In this document: one piece after another, positions 1 to 5,683 of the stretch
How the letters are laid out: each line of letters starts with the position of its first letter
Numbering within the stretch: the stretch's first letter is position 1
Assembly (NCBI GenBank): GCA_964403185.1
Contig: CAYOFK010000121.1
Coordinates: 1 to 10,040, forward strand
DNA length: 10,040 bases
Origin: CAYOFK01 sp964403185
GTDB taxonomy: Bacteria; Bacteroidota; Bacteroidia; Bacteroidales; VadinHA17
Direction of reading: 5' to 3'
Notes under the pieces: generated by a model
What the model was told of the DNA's origin: nothing
Databases searched by the model: none
Seen by the model: the letters and a program-made list of their open reading frames with translations, nothing else
Position numbers and translations under genes: made by a program

Positions 1-62
1 CAGTTGGTTAGAATGCCGGCCTGTCACGCCGGAGGTCGCGAGTTCGAGTCTCGTCGTCACCG
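1..62 (+). tRNA. tRNA-Asp (GTC), 5' end outside the window
   Basis: The visible part begins in the D arm and runs to the discriminator base. The anticodon stem is 16-20 paired with 28-32 (CCGGC/GCCGG), and the seven-base loop 21-27 (CTGTCAC) carries the anticodon GTC at 23-25, which reads Asp codons. The T arm is 38-42 paired with 50-54 around the loop TTCGAGT. The 3' acceptor strand is CGTCACC at 55-61 with discriminator G62. The next bases are CAA, so CCA is not encoded and would have to be added after transcription. The 5' acceptor strand and the start of the D arm lie before base 1. Confidence 0.95.
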
Positions 63-64
63 CA
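49..64 (+). repeat. Direct repeat, copy 1: 3' end of tRNA-Asp
   Basis: TCTCGTCGTCACCGCA is the last part of the T stem, the acceptor strand and two bases beyond the discriminator. It recurs with one mismatch at 238-253 in the same orientation, 189 bases away. A repeated tRNA 3' end is the usual footprint of tRNA-targeted integration, but it can also come from a decayed tandem tRNA copy. Confidence 0.75.
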
Positions 65-71
65 ACAACCC

Positions 72-109
72 AAACACCGGTCTGTAATCAGGCCGGTGTT
101 TTTATTTTT
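72..109 (+). terminator. Intrinsic terminator of the tRNA-Asp transcript
   Basis: Bases 72-84 pair with 89-101 around a TAAT loop, with one G-T wobble (81/92), giving a 13-bp stem whose core is AAACACCGG/CCGGTGTTT. It is followed at once by a T-rich tract (TTTTTATTTTT). This is a textbook rho-independent terminator ten bases after the tRNA, so the tRNA unit ends here and the block further right is outside the mature transcript. Confidence 0.9.
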
Positions 110-110
110 C

Positions 111-255
111 ATGCACATTGAATGTTTACATTCATAAGTGCAATGGGAAATAAAAAGCAATTGCGCAGCAATTGGGGTTTGGGTCGTTGAACCTCCCCAA
201 TAGAGTTCGCGAGTTATGCAAAAAGCATAACGAGCAATCTCATCGTCACCGCAAA
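111..255. other. Hairpin-rich non-coding block after tRNA-Asp
   Basis: There is no plausible gene between the tRNA and the hydrolase at 342. The block instead holds several inverted repeats. Bases 112-116 and 119-125 pair with 138-142 and 128-134 (TGAATGT/ACATTCA core). Bases 158-164 pair with 168-174 (CAATTGC/GCAATTG), with an alternative pairing of 171-177 with 195-201 (ATTGGGG/CCCCAAT). Bases 213-219 pair with 225-231 (GTTATGC/GCATAAC) around AAAAA. It ends in the tRNA-tail copy. Two mutually exclusive stems sharing 171-174 would allow alternative folds, but no known riboswitch or RNA family is recognised. It could be decayed mobile DNA. Confidence 0.5.
238..253 (+). repeat. Direct repeat, copy 2: duplicated tRNA-Asp 3' end
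   Basis: TCTCATCGTCACCGCA matches 15 of 16 bases of the real tRNA-Asp 3' end (49-64). A piece of the T arm is also present upstream: TTCGCGAGTT at 206-215 against TCGCGAGTT at 36-44. The two pieces are separated by about 22 bases that contain a hairpin (213-231). No anticodon or D arm is recognisable before 206, so this is a tail fragment and not a functional tRNA. It may be an att-like scar or a tRNA pseudogene remnant. Confidence 0.65.
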
Positions 256-341
256 CAAAAAGTACGAATTGCCGGATTTTAAAAAAATTCTTCTAAATTT
301 ATCTTTTCGGGAACAATCCCGGTAAAATGATGCACCATACC

Positions 342-1892
342 ATGAAACGATTTTTTACATTTCTGTTTGTATTTCTTACCCTGCTCGTTTTCAGAACTGA
401 AACCACGTCCGGCCAGAACCCGGGTCAGCTCGATCTGAAAGACCTGCAGACCTCTATAGATAAGGCCTTCCAGGAATGGGATATTCCCGGGATGGCCATT
501 GCCATTGTAAAGGACGGTGAAGTCGTATTTTCCAAAGGCTACGGCGTGCGGAATGCCCTCACGGGAGGGACGGTAAATACCCATACCCTTTTCGGAATTG
601 CCTCCAATACAAAAGCCATGACTGCAGCTGCACTGGCCATACTGGTGGATGAAGGAATAATTTCCTGGGATGATAAGGTCGAAGATTACATTCCATGGTT
701 TAAATTATATGATCAGTATGTATCGGAGGAAGTCACCATCAGGGACCTGTTGTGCCACCGGGTGGGATTGGCCACCTACAGCGGGGACCTGGTCTGGTAC
801 GGCAGCAGCTACAACCGTGAAGAGGTCATCAGAAGGGCCCGGTTCCTCAAACCGGTGTACCCCTTTCGTTCAGGTTATGGCTATTCCAATATCATGTTTC
901 TGACAGCCGGGAAAATTGTAACCGCAGTTACCGGACAGATCTGGGATGATTTTATCAGTGAGCGCATTTTCGATCCCCTTGATATGAAGAATACCTATAC
1001 ATCCATCATTGATATAACAAGGATCAGCAATACTGTAAAGGGACATGTTAAAGTTGAAGACCGGCAGATCCCGGTTGAGTGGGTTAACTGGGACAATATA
1101 GCCCCGGCAGGATCTGTAAATTCAAGTGTTCATGATATGGCAAAATGGTTGATCCTGCAACTCAGCCGGGGCAGCTATGAAGGGCAGGAAATTTTTTCCG
1201 AAAAGACTTCGCTTGAAATGTGGAGCGTTCAAAATCCCTTTAAGGTGGACGACGCCTCAACAGAAATATGGCCCTCGAAACATTTTAATGGTTATGGCCT
1301 GGGATGGAGCCTGTTCGACTATCACGGGCATAAGGTAGTCACTCACGGGGGTGGGCTTGACGGGCAGATATCCCGGGTGGCGCTTGTTCCGGAAGAAAAC
1401 CTTGGTATGGTCATACTCACGAACAGTATCAACAGCTTTCCCTCTTATCTGATGTATGAGGTCCTGGACCGCTATTTCGGACAACGTAGCAGGGACTGGA
1501 GCCAATATGGACTGGAAAAACAGGAAGCATCGGCAAAACGCCGGGAACAAAAAAGGCAGAAATTTCTTGAAAGCAGGGTGCCTGATACCAAACCTTCCCT
1601 GCCCCTGGAAGCTTATACAGGACGTTATGGCGGAGATCTGTACGGGGATGCCGAAGTCAGGATCGAAAACGGCAAACTGGTGTTGGATTTCCTGCCTACA
1701 CCCATCTATGCAGGGGACCTGGAGCATTGGCACTACAATACCTTTACCATTAAATTACGGAATGTCCCCAGCCTTCCCACCGGTACGGTACAATTCATTC
1801 TTGATACCTCCGGAAAACCCGTTGAGTTAAAGGTGGACATCCCAAATCCCGATTTTGACTTCACGGAATTGGAATTCCTGAAAAAGGAATAA
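342..1892 (+). CDS. Exported serine hydrolase, beta-lactamase class C / PBP-like (peptidase family S12 type)
   Basis: Numbering is from the ATG at 342 (516 residues). The N-terminus (MKRFFTFLFVFLTLLVF) is a Sec-type signal peptide with likely cleavage near residue 24, so the enzyme acts in the periplasm or on the cell surface. Three active-site motifs are in order: SNTK at 88-91 (nucleophile serine and general-base lysine), YSN at 181-183, and HGG at 335-337 in place of KTG. That set defines the class C beta-lactamase/D-aminopeptidase/esterase fold. Residues from about 420 look like the C-terminal beta domain (DUF3471-like) often attached to these proteins. Substrate cannot be read from sequence: peptidase, esterase or penicillin-binding activity are all possible, and true beta-lactamase activity is not implied. 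An ATG at 327 is also in frame but would put five extra residues (MMHHT) before the signal peptide. No Shine-Dalgarno is visible for either start. The gene stands alone, followed by its own terminator. Confidence 0.93.
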   Translation: MKRFFTFLFVFLTLLVFRTETTSGQNPGQLDLKDLQTSIDKAFQEWDIPGMAIAIVKDGEVVFSKGYGVRNALTGGTVNTHTLFGIASNTKAMTAAALAILVDEGIISWDDKVEDYIPWFKLYDQYVSEEVTIRDLLCHRVGLATYSGDLVWYGSSYNREEVIRRARFLKPVYPFRSGYGYSNIMFLTAGKIVTAVTGQIWDDFISERIFDPLDMKNTYTSIIDITRISNTVKGHVKVEDRQIPVEWVNWDNIAPAGSVNSSVHDMAKWLILQLSRGSYEGQEIFSEKTSLEMWSVQNPFKVDDASTEIWPSKHFNGYGLGWSLFDYHGHKVVTHGGGLDGQISRVALVPEENLGMVILTNSINSFPSYLMYEVLDRYFGQRSRDWSQYGLEKQEASAKRREQKRQKFLESRVPDTKPSLPLEAYTGRYGGDLYGDAEVRIENGKLVLDFLPTPIYAGDLEHWHYNTFTIKLRNVPSLPTGTVQFILDTSGKPVELKVDIPNPDFDFTELEFLKKE

Positions 1893-1920
1893 AGTTCTAT
1901 CCGGATGGTATCCGGGAATA

Positions 1921-1962
1921 CCCGTCTGCCCGATCTCTGCGTTCAGACGGGATTATTTTGTT
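1921..1962 (+). terminator. Intrinsic terminator after the serine hydrolase
   Basis: CCCGTCTG (1921-1928) pairs with CAGACGGG (1944-1951), followed by ATTATTTTGTT. It sits 28 bases after the hydrolase stop and just before the end of the convergent gene, so it probably ends the + transcript. A second small hairpin, CCGGAT/ATCCGG (1901-1906 with 1910-1915), precedes it. On the opposite strand there is no T tract. Confidence 0.75.
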
Positions 1963-2893
1963 ATGATGAGGGAAGCACCGAAAACAAAATGTGGTTGTAG
2001 GGAAGGCGCTGGTCAGGATTGGTTTTCAGAGTCACAATACCCTTGTTGGCATTATATATCCATTTACCCCAATCCATCACATCCCGTCTAACCTGGGTGG
2101 CAATATAAGTTCCCGTTCGCAATTTAGCCACCGGATCATTACCTGCCCGTAAGCTCAGACCGAGTGTAAACTCCTGGATGATCTTGTTCCGGTTCCGGGT
2201 CAGAACCAGATTTAATAAACCCTCACCAAGACTGGTCAATACAGCCATCGATTCAGCAGTGGCATTCAATAAATTCAAGCCTTGCCTGACCACATCGTTC
2301 TCTAACACCTTTAATGCACTCTCATCCAGGTCGTTACTTACGTTTATGGTCTTCACCTCAAACTCCAGACCGTGTTGCGGTACTTTTACACCCACAAAAA
2401 TAAAGTTTCCCATATCCCCTGCACCCTCATTTTCCATGGATTTGAACTTCTGCTGGAACTGTATGGATTGGGATTCTGAAACCTTTCCACCAATGGTATG
2501 GTTAATATTAAAATGCATCAAAACATTGTGCCGTCCCCATCCCGGGTAGTTCATTGTATACAAACCACCAAGAAGGATGTTCACATTCTTGCCGGCGAGA
2601 GACAGATCGGGTTCAATACTTCCGGCAAACGCAATGGTGCCGGAATTGCTTTCATCAGGAATAATATATCCATAGGAATGCTCGGTCCCGCGCCACTGGG
2701 CACGTTTCAGCCTGGGACTGTCATCCAGTTCACTGATCTTTTTCCCGCCAAGAGGAGGACTCTCCTGAACCAACCGGGAGATCTCCAGGGCATTTTCAGA
2801 ATCACCAATCTCATTTAAATAGTCTATGGTTTCTTTTACAGTCAGGTCAGAAAGTCTTGTTTTCATCAGTGGTGAATTATAAGAGTTGAGCAT
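1961..2893 (-). CDS. Protein of unknown function, about 310 residues
   Basis: I do not recognise the family. Numbering is from the ATG at 2893. There is no signal peptide and no membrane segment, so it is probably cytoplasmic. Residues about 14-45 form a helical, acidic start (LSDLTVKETIDYLNEIGD). From about 66 the chain alternates short strands and turns (AQWRGTEHSYGYIIPDE, then GKNVNILLGGLYTMNYPGW, HNVLMHFNINH, NFIFVGVKVPQHG). About 195-250 looks helical (ALKVLENDVVRQGLNLL and onward). The tail from about 257 is again strand-like with many aromatics (LRTGTYI, DWGKWIYN, LPYNHILFSV). This suggests a beta-sandwich-like domain interrupted by helices, which is inference. A TTG at 2905 and an ATG at 2866 are other possible starts. 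The ATG at 2866 removes 9 residues of little character. No Shine-Dalgarno is seen. It is divergent from the thioredoxin-like gene and convergent with the hydrolase, so context gives no function. Confidence 0.8.
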   Translation of the reverse strand: MLNSYNSPLMKTRLSDLTVKETIDYLNEIGDSENALEISRLVQESPPLGGKKISELDDSPRLKRAQWRGTEHSYGYIIPDESNSGTIAFAGSIEPDLSLAGKNVNILLGGLYTMNYPGWGRHNVLMHFNINHTIGGKVSESQSIQFQQKFKSMENEGAGDMGNFIFVGVKVPQHGLEFEVKTINVSNDLDESALKVLENDVVRQGLNLLNATAESMAVLTSLGEGLLNLVLTRNRNKIIQEFTLGLSLRAGNDPVAKLRTGTYIATQVRRDVMDWGKWIYNANKGIVTLKTNPDQRLPYNHILFSVLPSS

Positions 2894-2963
2894 ATTAATG
2901 TACAAAAAAAAATAAAACGAATGTATAAATTTAATATATTGCCCGGTATATAAGAATCAGATT
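2894..2963. promoter_or_regulatory. Divergent intergenic promoter region
   Basis: The 70 bases between two divergent starts are very AT-rich (runs of A, TATAAATTTAATATATT, TATATAAG). Promoters for both genes must lie here or inside the neighbours. On the - strand TACATTCG (about 2926-2933) is one base off the Bacteroidota -7 consensus TAnnTTTG, but I find no TTTG box at the matching upstream distance. The exact promoters are therefore not assigned. Confidence 0.4.
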
Positions 2964-3419
2964 ATGGCATTTCCGGATCCTGACAACAATGCGCCAATCG
3001 GATCACCCTGCCCGGTGATTGAAGAGATCTCTCCGGCCGGTGTTGTGAATTACAGCGACCGGTTTAAAGGCAAGTATGCACTGATCCTGTTGTTTATGAG
3101 AAGTTGTTCATATTGCCATAAAGCACTGGCCTATATAAAAAAATTTATTGAACCGGAATTCCCCGTTGACAAACTCATGATCGTCGGGGTTGGCCGGGAG
3201 CATATGAAGGATGAATTGCTTGATTTTGCCGAGCAGAAAAAAATCAATTTCCCCCTTGTTGAAGATCCCAACCGGGTGATCTATTCCCATTTTGCAGAAA
3301 AAACCGTCCCCAGAATTTATCTCATCGGTCCTGATGGGAAGATCCTTTACCACGATAAAGGATACGACCGTATCGCTTTTGAAAAGTTCAGCGAATTTCT
3401 GAAAGAAAAACTGGCCTGA
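2964..3419 (+). CDS. Thioredoxin-fold protein, TlpA/AhpC-like, with a CSYC motif
   Basis: 151 residues, with no signal peptide or lipobox, so cytoplasmic as encoded. Residues 1-33 match the usual AhpC/TlpA entry (PIGSPCPVIEEISPAG). The fold core then has strand KYALILLFM, the redox motif C48-S-Y-C51 with the helix after it, strand LMIVGVG (71-77), cis-proline V115-P116 in TVPRIYLIGPDG, and a final helix. The CxxC pair and cis-Pro point to a thiol-disulfide reductase, or a peroxiredoxin-like protein with redox cysteines. Most TlpA/ResA relatives in this phylum are exported, so a cytoplasmic version is a little unusual. The extra cysteine C16 is not part of the motif. It starts 71 bases from the divergent unknown gene and no partner gene follows. 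The physiological substrate is unknown. The ATG at 2964 is the only start that keeps the whole domain. Confidence 0.9.
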   Translation: MAFPDPDNNAPIGSPCPVIEEISPAGVVNYSDRFKGKYALILLFMRSCSYCHKALAYIKKFIEPEFPVDKLMIVGVGREHMKDELLDFAEQKKINFPLVEDPNRVIYSHFAEKTVPRIYLIGPDGKILYHDKGYDRIAFEKFSEFLKEKLA

Positions 3420-3532
3420 TACCAGTGGAGGGAATTGTATGCTTATGGTGCCCGTATGTTGGATTAATTGGTACGTGGTCCGGTCTGCCGGCGTCCAGCC
3501 GTCCGACCGGTATTTGGAACATTTGCCGGGTG

Positions 3533-3558
3533 TCTGTAGAGCGATTTTTCAAATCGCT
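3533..3558 (+). repeat. REP-like hairpin, copy 1
   Basis: TCTGTAGAGCGA followed by a perfect 8-bp stem, AGCGATTT (3540-3547) with AAATCGCT (3551-3558), loop TTC. It matches 23 of 26 bases of 4817-4842 read on the opposite strand. One of the three differences pairs with another across the stem: T-A here and C-G there. That looks like a maintained structure. Confidence 0.75.
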
Positions 3559-3741
3559 AATCGACTTACACCGTTTTGCTATGCAAAACAATTGCACCGG
3601 CAATCTGAGTAACGTCGATCTGCATTTGCTTTTCCCAAGCCTTTATCAATATCCATGGGGTTGTCTAAAAAAATATATTTCATCACAGAGATCACGGGAG
3701 GCAGATTTTTTGATACTTCCTCTTACATATTTTATAATTTT

Positions 3742-3764
3742 ACCGGACACCACTGATTTTTTAT
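3742..3764 (+). repeat. 23-bp dispersed motif, copy 1, upstream of the DUF1684 gene
   Basis: ACCGGACACCACTGAT followed by TTTTTAT. It matches 21 of 23 bases of the reverse strand at 8215-8237. Flanking similarity continues a little further upstream (TAATTT before both copies, with a one-base length difference). It ends 26 bases before the ATG at 3791. It may be an insertion-sequence end, a small repeat, or a shared 5' regulatory element. Confidence 0.65.
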
Positions 3765-3790
3765 CTTTAAACAAATTTCAAATTTGATTT

Positions 3791-4711
3791 ATGAAACTCT
3801 CAACTTTACGTATTATTCTCATCCATATAAGTCTGGTGGCATTGCTTCCAGCCTGCCAACACCCTGATCCATCATCAACAATGGATGAGAAAGAATATCA
3901 GTCTTATATTCAAGACTGGAAAGAATCCCGTTTAACCTATCTCAAAGGTCCCGAGGGCTGGTTAAACCTGGTGGGATTGCACTGGCTGGAAAAAGGCAGC
4001 AACACAGTTGGAAGTGATCCTTCCAATGCCATTGTTTTTCCCGGATCTTTTCCACCCCGGCTGGGAACCTTCTACCTTGAAAGAGATTCTGTCACTTTCG
4101 TTGCCCGACAAGGTTCAGGAGTGACCCATCTAAGGGAAGAGGTGGTTGAGATCCTTATGATCCCCGATATCACAGGCAAACCCACCACACTTGAATATGG
4201 CAGCCATCAATGGTTCATCATAAAAAGAGGAGACCGGCACGGGATCCGGTTGAGAGACCTGGAGCATCCGGCCATCCGGCAATTGGATTCCATGCCCACC
4301 TACCCGCCCCAACTCAAATGGAAAGTTGTTGCCAGTCTTGCACCCTTAAAAACACCTTACAAACTAAAAATGGGAAATGTCCTGGGTCAGGTTGAAACCT
4401 ATTCCATCAAAGGCACATTGACATTTTCCATCAACGGCAAACCTTACGAAATTTACCCCATGGGAGAACCGCCTGACTTATGGTTCATATTTGCAGATGA
4501 AACATCTGCTGTCGAAACTTATGGCGGCGGGAGATTTCTTCAAGTTGAAGAAACCGGGCATGAAGGAACATACATTCTCGATTTTAACAAAGCTTACAAT
4601 CCGCCCTGCGCCTTCACTCCCTTTGCCACATGTCCCCTTCCTCCAAAAGAAAACATTTTGGATATTAAGGTGACCGCCGGTGAGAAATCACCGGGTTTGG
4701 ATTTGCATTAA
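3791..4711 (+). CDS. DUF1684 family lipoprotein
   Basis: 306 residues. The N-terminus is a short signal peptide ending in the lipobox L19-P-A-C22, so the mature protein is probably lipid-anchored in the envelope. The DUF1684 hallmarks are clear: WKESRLTYLKGPEGWLNLVG starting at 43, continuing into LHWLEKGSNTVGSDP; FADETSAVETYGGGRFL in the second half; and the C-terminal signature LDFNKAYNPPCAFTPFATCP (263-282) followed by LPPKEN, with cysteines at 273 and 281. The biochemical function of DUF1684 is not established as far as I know. Many members are lipoproteins of Bacteroidota, and intracellular forms exist elsewhere. The gene is isolated: 371 bases from the gene on its left, convergent with the next gene on its right, and flanked by inverted REP-like hairpins. 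No Shine-Dalgarno is seen. A perfect AAATTTG palindrome lies just before the ATG. Confidence 0.92.
   Translation: MKLSTLRIILIHISLVALLPACQHPDPSSTMDEKEYQSYIQDWKESRLTYLKGPEGWLNLVGLHWLEKGSNTVGSDPSNAIVFPGSFPPRLGTFYLERDSVTFVARQGSGVTHLREEVVEILMIPDITGKPTTLEYGSHQWFIIKRGDRHGIRLRDLEHPAIRQLDSMPTYPPQLKWKVVASLAPLKTPYKLKMGNVLGQVETYSIKGTLTFSINGKPYEIYPMGEPPDLWFIFADETSAVETYGGGRFLQVEETGHEGTYILDFNKAYNPPCAFTPFATCPLPPKENILDIKVTAGEKSPGLDLH
4677..4702 (+). terminator. Possible terminator hairpin overlapping the end of the DUF1684 gene
   Basis: CCGGTGA (4677-4683) pairs perfectly with TCACCGG (4688-4694) around a GAAA tetraloop, followed by GTTTGGATTT. The stem is strong but lies inside the last codons and the tract after it is only partly T-rich, so it may terminate poorly or only protect the 3' end. 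Confidence 0.35.
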
Positions 4712-4899
4712 TGGGATGCAGTTATATAGAATATAATTCAGGACGCATTATTTTCTCATAAGAACTCACTGCAGATCAATCATCCAAACCTACTGTGCTT
4801 CGGTAATGCACTTATAAGCGACTTGCAAAGTCGCTCTACAGAACATCATCTGATAGTTTTGAAGCAACAATATAGCATACGGTCTCCCCTGAATCATAC
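4712..4899. other. Convergent intergenic region
   Basis: 188 bases between the ends of two convergent genes. Apart from REP-like copy 2 (4817-4842) I see no gene and no clear terminator for the - strand transcript. Confidence 0.5.
4817..4842 (-). repeat. REP-like hairpin, copy 2 (inverted)
   Basis: Read on the - strand it is TCTGTAGAGCGA with stem AGCGACTT/AAGTCGCT (on the + strand 4817-4824 with 4828-4835, loop GCA). It is the inverted partner of 3533-3558, with a compensatory stem change. The two copies bracket the DUF1684 gene. Similar short palindromes in bacteria are often scattered genome-wide and moved by a RAYT-type transposase, but no such gene is in this window. Confidence 0.75.
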
Positions 4900-5583
4900 C
4901 TACAATGCTTCAACAATTTGTTTATAGTGCTCAATAAACTGAGCTTTATTCAGTTTGCCATATCCCCCAATGAGATTCTTCCCGTATTCTCCAAAGAAAA
5001 GGGTGCCGTTGTATTTGTCTTCAATCCTGTGGATCCCCGGTCCAAAATTCTCCTTGTCCGTAGCTTTGGAGAACATTTTCTCCAGAACTTCACCAGCTTG
5101 ATCCTTGTTGCCGGCATCAATGATGAAGAGGGTATACTCCTTTCCGTTCTGGTTGTATTGAGCGGTGTAAACATTGCTCAGAAAGCTGTAACCCAAAAAA
5201 TTGCGGGCTACAAATCCTTCAGCATTTTCAACCTTCCCACCGGCAGGAAACGCCAGAAGAAACTCCGGGACAGCATTGGAACCTTCAAGAACCGATTCAA
5301 TTTTTTCCGCAATACGCATCAGTATCTTCCCGCTCTGGTCCGTTTCATTATAGGTAGTCACCTTAACATAATAGGGACCTTTTACAAAATGTACCAGGGA
5401 TCCTTCACTGTATCCCTGAACTCCAAGTTTTATGAAATGGTAATCTGTTGACCTCTCCAGGGCATAAATACCAAACCCATTGGTAGCATCTTTATGCCTG
5501 TAAACCTCGGCTTTATATCTTACATCATCAGCCACATACTCAGCAATATGCACATCCATAAATCCAAATTCAAGATAGGCATC
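4900..5583 (-). CDS. DUF6599 family protein, N-terminus lost in the assembly gap
   Basis: The 227 visible residues run from DAYLEFGFMDVHIAEYV at the gap edge to the TAG stop at 4900-4902. The pattern AYLEFGF, then YKAEVYRHKDATNGFGIYAL, LGVQGYSEGSLVHFVKGPYY and YVKVTTYN, followed by a second half with LGYSFLSNVY and LFIIDAGNKDQAGEVLEKM, fits the DUF6599 family of exported or envelope proteins, whose function is unknown. In that family the segment before AYLEFGF usually holds a signal peptide and a further few tens of residues, so roughly 60-90 residues should be missing. The reading frame happens to continue through 100 Ns into the upstream reductase, but the N count is a placeholder and this continuity means nothing. 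It lies downstream of the reductase on the same strand and may be co-transcribed with it. The family call is from memory of its conserved motifs. Confidence 0.82.
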   Translation of the reverse strand, partial: DAYLEFGFMDVHIAEYVADDVRYKAEVYRHKDATNGFGIYALERSTDYHFIKLGVQGYSEGSLVHFVKGPYYVKVTTYNETDQSGKILMRIAEKIESVLEGSNAVPEFLLAFPAGGKVENAEGFVARNFLGYSFLSNVYTAQYNQNGKEYTLFIIDAGNKDQAGEVLEKMFSKATDKENFGPGIHRIEDKYNGTLFFGEYGKNLIGGYGKLNKAQFIEHYKQIVEAL

Positions 5584-5683
5584 NNNNNNNNNNNNNNNNN
5601 NNNNNNNNNNNNNNNNNNNNNNNNNNNNNNNNNNNNNNNNNNNNNNNNNNNNNNNNNNNNNNNNNNNNNNNNNNNNNNNNNNN
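5584..5683. other. Assembly gap of exactly 100 N
   Basis: One hundred consecutive N is the conventional placeholder for a scaffold gap of unknown length. It falls between the 3' end of the aldo/keto reductase gene and the 5' part of the DUF6599 gene. The missing content must include the last residues and stop of the former, and the start and signal region of the latter. The real length therefore probably exceeds 100 bases. Confidence 0.97.

Larger units (their letters stand above)
3420..3790. other. Gene-free stretch with hairpins and dispersed repeats
   Basis: No convincing gene lies here. An open frame over 3425-3787 has no recognisable domain and runs straight through the repeats. Structures seen: CCGGTC (3480-3485) pairing with GACCGG (3505-3510), the REP-like hairpin at 3533-3558, GTTTTGC (3573-3579) pairing with GCAAAAC (3583-3589), the 23-bp repeat at 3742-3764, and CAAATTT/AAATTTG (3772-3778 with 3780-3786) directly before the next start codon. 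The last one could be a small operator-like palindrome. None is a clean terminator for the upstream gene. Confidence 0.6.

Noticed and set aside
342..1892. The serine hydrolase as an antibiotic-resistance beta-lactamase
   Set aside because: The SxxK, YxN and HGG motifs are shared by esterases, D-aminopeptidases and other family S12-type enzymes. The third motif is HGG and there is a C-terminal accessory domain, so resistance is not supported by sequence alone.
213..3606. TATGCAAAA followed by GCAATCT in both the 111-255 block and the 3573-3606 region, suggesting a shared element
   Set aside because: Only two short words agree, with different spacing (17 versus 19) and no similarity between them. 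Too weak to call a repeat.
3425..3787. Open frame of 120 codons on the + strand after the thioredoxin-like gene
   Set aside because: It runs through the REP-like hairpin and the 23-bp repeat, has no domain-like pattern, and its composition reads like translated intergenic DNA.
1961..4711. A defence or conflict island covering the unknown gene, thioredoxin-like gene and DUF1684 gene
   Set aside because: No nuclease, toxin, cyclase, TIR, reverse transcriptase, transposase or integrase motif is seen. The genes are divergent singletons with ordinary housekeeping or envelope-type signatures.
4918..5451. Open frame of 177 codons on the + strand opposite the DUF6599 gene
   Set aside because: The - strand gene has a clear family pattern over the same bases. 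This is its antisense shadow.
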